A stretch of 64,000 nucleotides of DNA from Narthecium ossifragum (Eukaryota; Streptophyta; Magnoliopsida; Dioscoreales; Nartheciaceae), in assembly GCA_963920575.1 (NCBI GenBank), contig OY986970.1, forward strand, positions 22,265,274 through 22,329,273, written 5' to 3'. Of this stretch, positions 35,246-46,579 are shown piece after piece (the first letter of the stretch is position 1; every line of letters begins with the position of its first letter). The notes under the pieces were generated by a model. It was given only the letters and a program-made list of their open reading frames with translations, did no database searches and was not told where the DNA came from. Both the position numbers and the translations under genes were made by a program.

Positions 35246-35541
35246 AATGAAGTTTTATGTTGTGTATAAGGGGAGACGGCATGGACTTTGAGTCATGGCC
35301 GGAATGTCATGCTCCAGCTCATAAATTCAACGGAGCTTGCTACCGGGGTGTCAATACTCTAAACACTGCTTTGGTGTCATATAATGAGTACGAGAAGGAA
35401 ATATGTTTTGAGAAGGAAAGGGAACTTATGGGCTTTGTGACTGTGGCTATGTGCATCCTATTGGTTTCGATTGTAACAATTGTGTATGGGTTTATTGTTG
35501 CACATTACAGTGAAGCTAGTAACAAAGTTTGTCAACACTGA
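35246..35541 (+). pseudogene. Viroplasmin/RNase H1 N-terminal domain protein, frameshifted
   Basis: MKFYVVYKGRRHG starts near 35246 in one frame. After a frameshift near 35282-35290 the domain continues as FESWPECHAPAHKFNGACYRG in another. These are the two halves of the small nucleic-acid-binding domain found at the N-terminus of RNase H1 and in caulimovirus inclusion protein. The C-terminus has a hydrophobic segment (VTVAMCILLVSIVTIVYGFI), probably transmembrane. Similar small plant proteins combine this domain with a C-terminal membrane helix. Role unknown. Confidence 0.55.
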
Positions 35542-35774
35542 TATCTTTCTATGGTTTAGTGGCTGTGTTGTGGTTCCTGTTATCAAATCTGCTACACATG
35601 TAATGTTTATGACGTGATGATGGCAGGAGTTTCAATACTTTGACAACTGGATTTGTGCTTTTATTTCATTCTATCCTTATGCAAATATGGAAGGATGCTG
35701 ATCAAAATCATATTATAAGTTGTTGTACTATAGGCTTGTTGGAAGCCGCATGTTGGATTAGAGGTTGTTGTAAT
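35542..35774. other. No gene seen
   Basis: AT-rich spacer between the viroplasmin-like relic and the Copia LTR. Confidence 0.4.
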
Positions 35775-36615
35775 TGTTGATCCTAACCTTATTTTGATGA
35801 TGCCAATATGTATTGAATGATAAAATATAAGTTTAATATTTATTGGAAGCTTTAAAATCACGATCAATGGATGGATTGACCGCGGGGTGGCTCGGACAAT
35901 GCACCCAACTTAGCCAAAATTGAAATTTGGCTGGCTATCGATCCATGCATCGACCCTAGATTGCCAAAATCTTGATAGAGTCTCGTAGTCGATGCGGCGG
36001 TCAATGAACGGATCGACCGTGCAGGTTGTTTGTTTGTTTTATAATTTGGCAGTCAATGCAGTGGTCGAGAAACGGATGATGCACGAATCGACTGCGAGAC
36101 ATGTGGATTTAATATCAAGATTGGCGATCAAACAAAGCATGAACCCTGAGGTGTCATTTTCGTGCCAGTAGCTCACGACCAATGCGGCGAACGATGCGTA
36201 GATCGACCGCAAAGCATAAAGGCTATTCTTTGTATACGATGGTCGATGTGGCGGCCGATGCATGGATCGACCATCAGTGTGTGCAGACTCAAAAATAGAG
36301 CCATTGGAGAGTTGTAAGGAGTCGTTAGAGGGCTTGTTTGGGCTGGTTGAAGGCATAGTATAAGTAGTTTTGAGTTGTAAACTTGCCAAGTATCTATTGC
36401 TATTGTTTTGTGAACATTTGGGCAAGTTTAATCTTTATTTTTTGATTACTACTTGATAGCTAAACCTTTGTAAACCTTCTTTGAGTGTGAAAAAGAACTT
36501 TGTAAGAGATCCAAGAGTTGCTTGAAGTAGATTGTAAGCTTTTCAAGCAGCCAGAAGCTTCAAAGAAAGCTTGTAAGGAGTTTGCAAATAGTGGCCTCTC
36601 AAAAAGGGCCTTGAG
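35775..36615 (+). mobile_element. Copia-type LTR (SIRE-like start), truncated
   Basis: Begins TGTTGATCCTAACCTTATTTTGATGATG, the usual opening of SIRE/Maximus-like Copia LTRs. At 35865-36275 it carries GATCGACC, GGTCGAT and GATCCATGCATCGACC sites. A TATA-like TAGTATAAGTAG follows at 36356-36367, with a T/A-rich leader after it. It is cut at 36615 by a minus-strand Tekay-like LTR. No Copia coding sequence is present. Confidence 0.6.
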
Positions 36616-37421
36616 TGTCACACCCGGAGCCAAAAAACCTTTTCGGACCGGGACGTGAGGAGACCTACTACTATTTACTTTCAATGTGGTGTGATAAATT
36701 ACAAATTTCACAGTTAATTTGAAAAAAAATTAATCTAAGGGCAAAACTGTAATCTAATACTTTACTATTGCATGATACAAAATTCAAAAGTACAATTGTT
36801 CCTTAATTATGCAATATATACATTAAATTCCTCAGAGAGGGAAATTATACATTTAATACAATCCTCAAATTATAACAGTTCAACAAAAATCTGTAAAATT
36901 ACAACCGGGCCCTCAAGATCCTCAAGCACCTCCTGAAGTCAACGCGCAACCAATGGTCCATCTAGCTGGAGCGACAGTAGAAGGGCTAGCACCTTCACCT
37001 GCACACGCAGCCCGGGGAGGAGTGAGCAAGAAAGCTCAGTAGGGTTTTACTCTACATCACACTGAAAGGCAAGGGAATTACAAAGTCCCAGGTTCCATCT
37101 CATCTCTATGGGAAATTCACGTTACGTCCACCGCCTACCCCAGGGTACGCTCTCTGTGACCTCCACTTTCAACATTTGTCCCTCTCTATAACGAAGCGCT
37201 CTAGCGCTGAAATAACATGGCGTAAGATACAGGGTGGTACGTAACTTCCCCCTAACACTAAAACTGAGACTCGGACTGGAACCCTATGATGACTTCTACA
37301 CCTCAATCAGAGTAATTGTAGCCAACTTGACATCAAACTCGAGAATAAAGATATTTCGACAACAATTCACGCCCTAAACATTGCTACCCAACCTCTATCC
37401 TACGGCCAAATCCGAGCTACC

Positions 37422-39114
37422 TGATGTCCCTCAAATGTGTCACGCACAGCGGTCGCGGTGCAGTACAGCATAAGAGAGGTCGAATCCCACAGAGAAACAA
37501 GCAGGAAAGATCCAAAAATACAAATAACAATGAATTGAAAACAATCAAGAGCGATAAAAGTTAAGAGAATAGATCGAAGATGTAATGGTAAGATAAAGTT
37601 AACGAAAGAAATCAAGATTTGAATGAGGCTAGGCTTCAGGGATCACTTCACTCGGATTTGGGTTCTTCTCTTCTCAATGGTTCATATGATACTCAGTCAA
37701 GGGATTCACATCCCAATCGCCTTAATCGGAAGATATAGAATTATAAATCTAACAAAATATATAAATGTCTCTTCCTACGATTGGTTTTTCCTTTTTATAG
37801 TTCTAACTTCATCCAACCAAACCTAAGAATACACGATACCGGCTGTCACTACAGGCAACGCGCAGCAAAAGTTCATCGGGACAAAGCCGTAACTCTATCT
37901 AACTGGATCTCTAAGAATACACAATACCAACTCTCACAATCGGCAATGCATAGCAAAGATTTCACGGGATAGAGCCCCAACCTTGTCTTACCAGATCCCT
38001 AAGAATATACAATACCAGCTGTCACTACGGCCAATGTATAGCAAAGGTCTCGCAAGACTCGGTAGGAGAATCAAAAGAGAAGACTATGGGATTATAAGAT
38101 CATGAAAGAAGCATGACTGGATTCATAATATTAATCATCCACATAGAAATCTATAATCTGAAAATAATATCTGAAGATCCAATACATAAAAAAGAGTTTA
38201 ACAATAAAGATTAAAACTATGAACCATCGTTGGAGAAGAAGCCCTAGTCCTCGCTAGATCATCCGTCCGCCATGCCCGTGGATTACTCGCCCATCGATGG
38301 AGATGTCTTCATCTTCTTCCTCTTGAAAAAGTCCAGAAAAGAGCCTCCAAAAACGTCTAAGAAGTCCCCCTCAAACCCTAGAAAGAGTCCTATTTAAAGC
38401 CCCAAAGTCTCTCCATCAACGGATTTGATCTAAACCGTTGATTTAATTCACTGGGAACGTCTGATCGATCCTCCTCGGGATGTTGGATCGATCGGTCTCA
38501 TTAAAATCTTCAACTTCTATGTACGCCCGAGTCCGATCGATCGAACTATGGGCGCTGGATCGATTGGATGCGTAAAAATCCACCTTCTCTGGCTATTTTT
38601 GAGTCCGATTGATCCAACTATATGTGCCGGATCGATCGGACCCCTTAAGATGGATGGATGGATCGATCGGACCATGTTCAGCCAAAAAATACATGTTCTG
38701 TCACGATTCTGCATAGTTGGATCGATCCCACCAGGGGTGTCGGATCGATCCAACTTTCCAGCATATTACTGTTCTGCCATCCAGACTGCGCCATCGGTAC
38801 TAAAATTGCCGTAACTTCCTCTAGAAAACTCGAAATCAAGAACCGTAAAATTCTCCAGAATCTAGACTTCAAGAACTTTCCAACCATATATGGCACAACA
38901 TCTGATTCTTCATGAGCAGATACAGATTAATCTTTAAAGTTGATCCATGCACTCTTTTCAGCTTCTTTTAGCTCCAATTTCCTGCATTTTTCAAACAACC
39001 ATGTGAAGCAATATATAGATATAAAAATAGTAATAAAGATGCTGATTAAGGATAATAATCTAGCAATTGAGATGGTTATAAGGTTGTTCAGAGTGCACTT
39101 TCATGCACTCATCA
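37422..39114 (-). repeat. Athila-2 3' LTR
   Basis: 1,693 bp, TGATGTCCCTC to GCACTCATCA on the plus strand. Very similar to the other LTR except for scattered substitutions and one block (about 38896-38945) absent from the right copy. Confidence 0.9.
38391..38757 (-). promoter_or_regulatory. LTR promoter: GATCGATC cluster and TATA-like box
   Basis: About ten sites such as GATCGATCGG, GGATCGATCGGACC and GGATCGATCCAAC lie at 38463-38757. On the element strand they are followed by GCTTTAAATAGG (complement of 38391-38400), a degraded TATA box. The right LTR has the same cluster (45382-45679) with an intact TATAAATAGG at about 45311-45320. Confidence 0.55.
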
Positions 39115-40341
39115 CACCCCCCAACCAGCTTATTGCTAGTCTTTAGCAATTCAAAGCACATAGAATATAATTAAGCACACTAACGGTTTAAGAATGTAGG
39201 CATGCATGATAAAAATTCTACCTCATCAAGTCAATAGTGTTTTGTACAGTAAAGAGCATGAAAACTTCTCATACTCATACACATACTACCAACACATGAA
39301 ATCAACTCCTACACAACAAACATGCTAATCACCATCCAGAAGAACACATGTGACGTGACAAATAAATGTTACGTGTAGAAGTAACTTCTACCCACCATTA
39401 GTCCAAACACACTACTATCTTCATGACCAATCATCCAACTCTCGCACTTTAAGTAAAACATGCTCTTTCTGTTTTTTTTTTTCAACTATCAAACATTTTG
39501 CCTTTTTACGCGAGCACTCTCCGCTTCTTGAGGCGCAAAAACCCGGTTACTTAGCAAAAAACTTAATAGTTTTCTTTTTTTTATCGCTACAAGTGGTTCT
39601 ACCTTTTTACGCGAGCTCTCCGCTTCCTGAGGCAAGAACACCCGGTTACTCAGTAGATCACTTAATAGTTGTTTAGGCACAGCTTGATCAAGCTCCAGAA
39701 CTTTTTCTCTTCTTTTTTTTTTCTCTACATGCAATACTCAACACAAGCTAATGTTGAAATCATGGTCTCGATTGACAATAGCATGCTCATTCCTCTAGTG
39801 AGTATAATTACCACTGCACATAACGTGTTCGTGTGTGGATCACATGATGTTATACTTTCAGGTTATCACGCATGCAATCAATGTATTGGTCAATCCATAT
39901 GAAAGCAACATGCATAATGAGCATAAAAATTTCAGCTCATGTACAATCTCTAGTAACATAATCAATTCAACACTATTAAACTCAAAAGGTAGCATGCATA
40001 AGGTCATGCATGCCTACACCCCCCAACCTGAAATTCACATTGTCCTCAATGTGTGCTAATCATGTAAATAAGCAGAAGGGTGTTGGCTGAATTCTCATAT
40101 ATAGCATAAATAAAAATAGGAAATCGAAATAAGAGCGAGGCCACCTGACAGAATATCGATTTTCTCCTCAAGGCTCCTCATGGTGGCCGAATTTCTCATC
40201 TCTAGAATACCGGTCGAATTCCTCAAGCAAGGCAAACGGTGGTCCAACATCCTAAGAAATAAGAGAGCAAACGAAAACAAATGAAAACAAAAGCAAACAA
40301 ACTAACCTAATCAAAAAGGGAAATGATAGATAGGAGAAAGA
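39115..40341 (-). other. Athila-2 3' non-coding region with two C-rich tracts
   Basis: No gene. CACCCCCCAACC at 39115-39126 is the polypurine tract beside the LTR. A second CACCCCCCAACC at 40018-40029 is followed by TTGTCCTCAATGTG. In between, two tandem copies (about 39506-39568 and 39601-39672) share TTTTTACGCGAGC, CTCTCCGCTTC and CCCGGTTACT. Near 40095-40280 a short minus-strand frame (MRNSATMRSLEEKIDIL) may be the remaining C-terminus of a third ORF; this is weak. Confidence 0.65.
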
Positions 40342-41570
40342 TCATCCCTCGTAGACATGAGGTTTACCATCTTTTCGCTGTCCTAAAACAGCTCCTACAG
40401 CAAAATCACTTGTATCACACATCAATTCAAAAGGAAGGCTCCAATCAGGTAGTTGCATGATAGGTGCGGAAGTCAAGTTATCAATAAGGGCTTGAAAAGG
40501 CTCTTGACAAGCAATAGTCCACTCAAAAGGGGTATCCTTTATCAAAAGAGTACATAAAGGACGAGCAATAGCAGAAAAATTTTGGATGAACCTCCTGTAA
40601 AAACCAGCATGCCCTAGAATGGATCTAACATTTTTAACAGTCTTTGGCACAGGAAGCTTTGAGATGAGATCGATTTTTGATCGATCTACCTCAATGCCTT
40701 TGGATGAGACAATATGGCCCAACACAATGCCTGAGGGCACGATGAAGTGACACTTTTCCCAATTAAGCACAAGGTTCTTCTCCTCACACCTGCTCAAGAC
40801 TCTCTTTAAGTTTTGCAAGCATGCATCAAAAGTATTAACAAATACAGTCAAGTCATCCATATATACTTCCATACATTCCTCGATCATATCAGCTAACATA
40901 CTCATCATACAACGCTGAAAAGTAGCAGGAGCATTACATAATTCAAATGGCATTCTACGGAAAGCAAAAGTACCAAAAGGACAAGTAAAAGTAGTTTTTT
41001 CCTGGTCCTCTAAAGCAATCTCAATCTGATAATATCCAGAATAACCATCAAGAAACAATAAAAAGGATGTCCAGCTACTCTTTCTAAAATCTGGTCTAGA
41101 AAAGGTAATGGAAAATGATCCTTACGGGTGGTAGCATTCAATTTTCTATAATCTATACACATACGCCATCCTGTCACCAATTTAGTGGGGACAAAGTCTC
41201 CACTTTCATTTTCAACAACAGTGACACCAGATTTTTTTGGCACAACCTGTGTAGGACTTACCCATTTGCTATCAGCAATAGGGTAAATGATCCCTGCATC
41301 TAATGATTTCAACACTTCGGTTTTAACTACCTCTTTCATTGTAGGGTTCAACCTACGCTGAGGATCCCTGCGAGGTACAACCCCTTGTTCAAGATTAATC
41401 ATATGGGAACTTATCAAGGGACTAATACCTTTCAGATCTGCTATACTCCATCCAATAGCTGATTTATGCTCATTTAAAATGCTAAGTAATTGCTCACCTT
41501 GCTCTGCAGTTAATGCTGAAGATATAATAACTGGGTATGTATCACCTGGACCAAGATAGGCATGCTTCAA
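40342..41570 (-). pseudogene. Athila-2 reverse transcriptase, 3' truncated
   Basis: Includes AIGWSIADLKGISP, KWVSPTQVVPKKSG, GWRMCIDYRKLNAT, DHFPLPFLDQILERVAG, then a frameshift near 41050 into DGYSGYYQIEI, CNAPATFQRCM and the catalytic EVYMDDLTVF, LGHAGFYRRFIQNFS and the first RNase H residues ([21 protein letters not shown]). Everything after GKPHV is gone. Upstream it is in the same frame as the protease segment, separated only by TAG near 41631. Confidence 0.9.
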
Positions 41571-41630
41571 TCCTTGAGGAAGCGGCTTTAGGTCCAGCTT
41601 GGGCGGCTCTATGGATGATGGTGTTGGTGG

Positions 41631-42809
41631 CTATCCTCTTTCTGACAATTCTTCAAACTTTGGATTCCATGGACCTGCAAAGGGACAATGTTCCAAATTT
41701 TTACACATACCATCAACATCAACATTTTCATCCAAATCTAATTCAAGAGAATTAATTTCAGATGTAGCAAACTCCTCTTCAGTGAGCAGATCAATCTGGT
41801 AAGTCTGCTGGCATTCATCATCCTCATCAGGCTGCTTAGCAACATTAAAAACATTAATTTCTAAAGTCATATTCCCAAAAGTTAACTTCATTAAGCCATT
41901 CCTGTAATTAATTATAGCATTAGCAGTAGCAAGAAACGGTCTGCCTAAGATAATGGGAATCCTAGAATCAGTAGTTACTATAGCCTGAGTATCAAAGACT
42001 AAGAAATCAACAGGATAATAAAATTTATCTATTTGAACAACCACATCCTCAACTACTCCTCGTGGAGTTTTCGTGGATCTATCTGCCAATTGCAAAATCA
42101 CAGATGTCGACTTAATCTGTCCCAAACCAAGTTGCAAGTAAACAGAATATGGCATCAAATTAACACTCGCACCAAGATCTAATAAAGCTCGTCCTACTTC
42201 ATGCTTTCCAATGAAACAAGATACAGTAGGACAGCCAGGCTCCTTATATTTAGGAGGAATCCTGTGCTGAAGCAATGCACTAACCTGCTCTGTTAAAAAT
42301 ACAGTTTTCTTTACATGATGTCGTCTCTTCATAGTGCATAAATCTTTAATCACTTTAGCATATGTAGGAATTTGCTTAATAACATGCAAGAGGGGAAGGT
42401 TTACCTTAACCTGCTGAAGATGCTCCAAAACTTCGCTATTGGGCTCCATTGTAAATTTAGATGATTTCAATGCTTGAGGAAAAGGGACACGTACCTGAAA
42501 GTCACCTGGTGTAGGGCCATCTGAATGATCGGTCTCTACATGGTTCTCATCAATCCGGTCCTCTTCTTCAACAACAATAGGAGGTTTGTTGGCCTCTTTG
42601 GAAGGGCTTTTTGTTGCTTTCCCGCTTCTTGTAGTTATGGCGTTCATGTCCTTCACATTATTTTGCTCAGCACTAGATACCTGTGTTTGTTGAGGTTGAG
42701 CTGGGAACTTCCCTCGTTCATGCACGCTCAAAGAGTTTATCAGCTTCGTGATCTGGCTCTTGATCTCTTGAATATCCTCCTTCCTTTCCTTAGATTCCTG
42801 CACAATCAT
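41631..42809 (-). CDS. Athila-2 aspartic protease region
   Basis: 392-codon open segment. ITKLINSLSVHERG linker and NAITTRSGKATKSP precede the protease, whose active-site loop reads RALLDLGASVNLMPYSVY and whose later motif is RIPIILGRPFLATANAIINYRNG. It ends at TAG; the same frame then runs into the reverse transcriptase. Gag lies upstream with two TGA codons and spacer between. Confidence 0.88.
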   Translation of the reverse strand: MIVQESKERKEDIQEIKSQITKLINSLSVHERGKFPAQPQQTQVSSAEQNNVKDMNAITTRSGKATKSPSKEANKPPIVVEEEDRIDENHVETDHSDGPTPGDFQVRVPFPQALKSSKFTMEPNSEVLEHLQQVKVNLPLLHVIKQIPTYAKVIKDLCTMKRRHHVKKTVFLTEQVSALLQHRIPPKYKEPGCPTVSCFIGKHEVGRALLDLGASVNLMPYSVYLQLGLGQIKSTSVILQLADRSTKTPRGVVEDVVVQIDKFYYPVDFLVFDTQAIVTTDSRIPIILGRPFLATANAIINYRNGLMKLTFGNMTLEINVFNVAKQPDEDDECQQTYQIDLLTEEEFATSEINSLELDLDENVDVDGMCKNLEHCPFAGPWNPKFEELSERG

Positions 42810-43025
42810 AGATTTCAGTTCCTGTAAATTATCATTAAATATAGGCCTAGGAAAACCAGATGCATTATAAGGAGGATTAGAAAAAGGCTTATTAGGTGGC
42901 GGTTGATGATGCTCGTTGCTCTGTGGAGCGTTCGACTTCCAGCTGAAGTTCGGATGCTCTCGCCATCCTGGATTATACGTCTCTGAATAGGGAGTGTACG
43001 GCCTCCTGAATCAGCCTACAGCATT

Positions 43026-44149
43026 TCAATGCTCGTCGTACCCACCTCTCATCTCAGCATAGGTGGGGCAATTATCAGTCTGGTGGTCCACGCCTTGGCA
43101 GATCGCACACGACCCAGCTGGCCTTGTAGGTTCATTATATGGAGAGGTCCGGGCTGCCATCATATCTTTGGTCTTTAATAGCTCCAGCTCCCTTGTTAGA
43201 CTCTCCACTTTAGCCTTGAGTGCATCCTCCTCCCACAGCTGATAAATTCCTCCACCTGGTTGCTGCGGTGGTGGTCTGGCCCTGTTTGTACTTTTTGTTG
43301 CATTCGGTCCAGTCCATGTATGAGCTTTCTTAGCAAGCTCAGTCAAGTATTCAATTGCTACATCAGGATCTTTTTGCAAAAATTCACCATTACACATCAT
43401 CTCAACAAATTGACGTTCTCTAACAGTTAAACCATCATAGAAATAACTAACAAGACGCCAACTTTCATATCCATGATGAGGACATAAATTCAACATGTCT
43501 TTAAATCGTTCTCACGCTGATATAGAGTCTCGCTATCCTTCTGTGTGAAGGTCGCAATATGTCTCTTAAGTGCGTTGGTTTTTTGTTGTGGGAAATACTT
43601 GTTGAGAAATATCGGTGTCATTTCAGCCCAAGATCTTATAGATTGTGGCCTCAAGGAATATAACCAACTCTTTGCTCTATCCTTCAGTGAGAAGGGAAAG
43701 AACTTAAGTCGGATCATATCTAGTGCACCTGGTTGGCCATGGAAAGTCGTTACTACTTCCTCAAACTCCCTAATATGCACATATGGATTTTCATTTTCCA
43801 ACCCATGAAAGGTAGGAAGCAACTGAATCATGCCAGGTTTAAAGTCAATATGTGCTGCATTAGGTGGAAACATGATGCATGAAGCTGTAGCAGTGCGTGT
43901 TGAATGCAAATATTCTTGCAAACTCCTAGGAGCTTGTTGTTCCTCATGCTCAGCCATAATGACAGTATGATGTGAAGTTTGTGACTGTGCGTCAAAGAGA
44001 TCAGCAATATATGTCTCACTATCAGAAGTTTCAGAATCACCCTCGGGACGTCTAGCAAATCTGCCTAGTTCGTCTCTATATCGAGGTATACACCAGCAAA
44101 CACGCAATTCAAAAGATGAGAACCAACTAAAGAAAATAAGCAAAAACAA
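43026..44149 (-). pseudogene. Athila-2 gag, frameshifted
   Basis: The first part (44149-43490) contains LLPTFHGLENENPYVHIREFEE, RLKFFPFSLKDRAKSWL and FLNKYFPQQKTNAL. A frameshift near 43490-43510 moves the rest to another frame (DMLNLCPHHGYESWRLVSYFYDGL). The zinc knuckle CAICQGVDHQTDNC is intact (CX2CX4HX4C). TGA codons after YDEH end this part. The first about 20 residues (FLLIFFSWFSSFELR) are probably leader read-through rather than protein. Confidence 0.85.
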
Positions 44150-44320
44150 TAATTGAAACTAGACTTACTAACTAAAACTGAATAAAACAAAACAATCCTA
44201 ATAGAGAAGAAAAATCAAATCTGCAATAAAAAAAAATAAAAACTAAAGAAACTGAACGAAGTTACCGCTTTCGGTGTTTACAATCACTGTAATCTGATTT
44301 TGGCGCTTTTCTGAACCGTC

Positions 44321-44338
44321 TCCCCGGCAACGGCGCCA
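44321..44338 (-). other. Primer binding site of Athila-2
   Basis: On the element strand this is exactly TGGCGCCGTTGCCGGGGA, five bases after the LTR end, the aspartate-type primer site of Athila/Tat elements. Confidence 0.9.
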
Positions 44339-44343
44339 ATTTT

Positions 44344-45988
44344 TGACGTCGCTCAAATGTGTCACACACAGCGGTCGCGATGCAGTACAGCATAAGAGAG
44401 GTCGAATCCCACAGAGAGACAAGCAGGAAAGATCCAGAAATACAAATAACAATGAATTGAAAACAATCAAGAGCGATAAAAGTTAAGAGAATAGATCGAA
44501 GATGTAATGGTAAGATAAAGTTAACGAAAGAAATCAAGATTTGAATGAGGCTAGGCTTCAGAAATCACTTCACTCGGATTTGGGTTCTTCTCTTCTCAAT
44601 GGTTCATATGATACTCAGTCAAGGGATTCACATCCCAATCGCCTTAACCGGAAGATATAGAATTATGAATCTAACAAAATATATAAATGTCTCTTCCTAC
44701 GATTGGTTCTTCCTTTTTATAGTTCTAATTTCATCCAACCAAACCTAAGAATACACGATACCGGCTGTCACTACAGGCAACGCGCAGCAAAAGTTCATCG
44801 GGACAAAGCCCTAACTCTATCTAACTGGATCTCTAAGAATACACAATACCAACTCTCACAATCGGCAATGCATAGCAAAGATTTCACGGGATAGAGCCCC
44901 AACCTTGTCTTACCAGATCCCTAAGAATATACAATACCAGCTGTCACTACGCCCAATGTATAGCAAAGGTCTCGCAAGACTCGGTAGGAGAATCAAAAGA
45001 GAAGACTATGGGATTATAAGATCATGAAAAAAGCATGACTGGATTCATAATATTAATCATCCACATAGAAATCTATAATCTGAAAATAATATCTGAAGAT
45101 CCAATACATAAAAAAGAGTTTAACAATAAAGATTAAAACTATGAACCATCGTTGGAGAAGAAGCCCTAGTCCTCGCTAGATCATCCGTCCGCCATGCCCG
45201 CGGATTACTCGGCCATCGATGGAGATGTCTTCATCTTCTTCCTCTTGAAAAAGTCCAGAAAAGAGCCTCCAAAAACGTCTAAGAAGTCCCCCTCAAACCC
45301 TATAAAGAGTCCTATTTATAGCCCCAAAGTCTCTCCATCAACGGATTTGATCTAAACCGTTGATTTAATTCACTAGGAACGACCGATCGATCCTCTTCGG
45401 GATGTTGGATCGATCGGTCTCATTAAAATCTTCAACTTCTATGTACGCCCGAGTCCGATTGATCGAACTATGGGCGCTGGATCAATCGGATACGTAAAAA
45501 TCCACCTTCTCTGGCTATTTTTGAGTCCGATCGATCCAACTATAGGTGCCGGATCGATCGGACCCCTTAAGATGGATGGATGGATCGATCGGACCATGTT
45601 CAGCCAAAAAATACATGTTCTGTCACGATTCTGCATAGTTGGATCGATCCCACCAGGGGTGTCGGATCGATCCAACTTTCCAGCGTATTACTGTTCTGCC
45701 ATCCAGACTGCGCCATCGGTACTAAAATTGCCGTAACTTCCTCTAGGAAACTCGGAATCAAGAACCGTAAAATTTTCCAGAATCTAGACTTCAAGAGCTT
45801 TTCAACCATGTATGGCACAACTTCACTCTTTTCAGCTTCTTTTAGCTCCAATTTCCTGCATTTTCCAAACAACCATGTGAAGCAACATATAGATATAAAA
45901 ATAATAATAAAGATGCTGATTAAGGATAATAATCTAGCAATTGAGATGGTTATAAGGTTGTTCAGAGTCCACTTTCATGCACTCAGCA
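44344..45988 (-). repeat. Athila-2 5' LTR
   Basis: 1,645 bp, TGACGTCGCTC to GCACTCAGCA. It is shorter than the other LTR by a deletion around 45820. It carries the GATCGATC cluster (45382-45679) and a TATAAATAGG box on the element strand (about 45311-45320). Confidence 0.9.
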
Positions 45989-46579
45989 CTGCCCGAGCCC
46001 TCGGATCGGCGATCAACACATCGCTCACGCCTAGCCTAGAATGCCTCTAATACAATCAAATGCAAGAATGCTCACATGCATATAAAGATATGACCATAGG
46101 CATACAACAGTATGTGATGTCAAATCAAAGTTTAGGGCCTAGGCATAGCATACTGCTAGCCCAAGAGGGGTGAACATACCATAAAGCAACTAAGGTCTAA
46201 CATTAAGCATATTAAGGGCCCAACAGCCCACAAGCCTCAAACAAAGCATTAGCAATACGTCGGCGACACTGGCCGCTAATAAGTAAGTTACAAACCAAAT
46301 TTCGACAATACGACGGCATAAACAGCCGTCAACCAAAATTCCTACAACCGGGGGTACAACCCAGGCCAAACAATTACAACAAATAATTAAATCACATCAG
46401 CTTGGTCACACCTTCAACCCATTTACACTAAGTATTCCCAAGGGTCATTACCCCCTCGGCCCATTTGACTATCTAAACATCCCAAAGGGCATTATTCTCT
46501 TGGTTGAACCATTAGCCGTACATAGGGCTAAGCCACACATAGGGCCTCGATAAACATAAAACATATATATATATATATA

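Larger units (their letters stand above)
37422..45988 (-). mobile_element. Athila-2, integrase-less Ty3/Gypsy element
   Basis: 8,567 bp with LTRs at both ends (37422-39114 and 44344-45988). The target duplication is CTACC (37417-37421) and CTGCC (45989-45993), one base diverged. Minus-strand order: LTR, primer site, gag, protease, reverse transcriptase, start of RNase H, non-coding region with two C-rich tracts, LTR. Pol stops at the beginning of RNase H (VLGQRKDGKPHV) and the whole integrase is missing. It therefore could only have moved with help, or lost the region after insertion. The family differs clearly from Athila-1. Confidence 0.88.

Noticed and set aside
44321..44338. tRNA gene fragment
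   Set aside because: It is an 18-base primer binding site next to an LTR; no cloverleaf is present.
46571..46579. TA dinucleotide duplication pointing to a Stowaway/Tc1 element
   Set aside because: The inverted repeats are over 100 bp and a 9-bp repeat fits on both sides, which suits Mutator better. The TA tract makes this not fully decisive.
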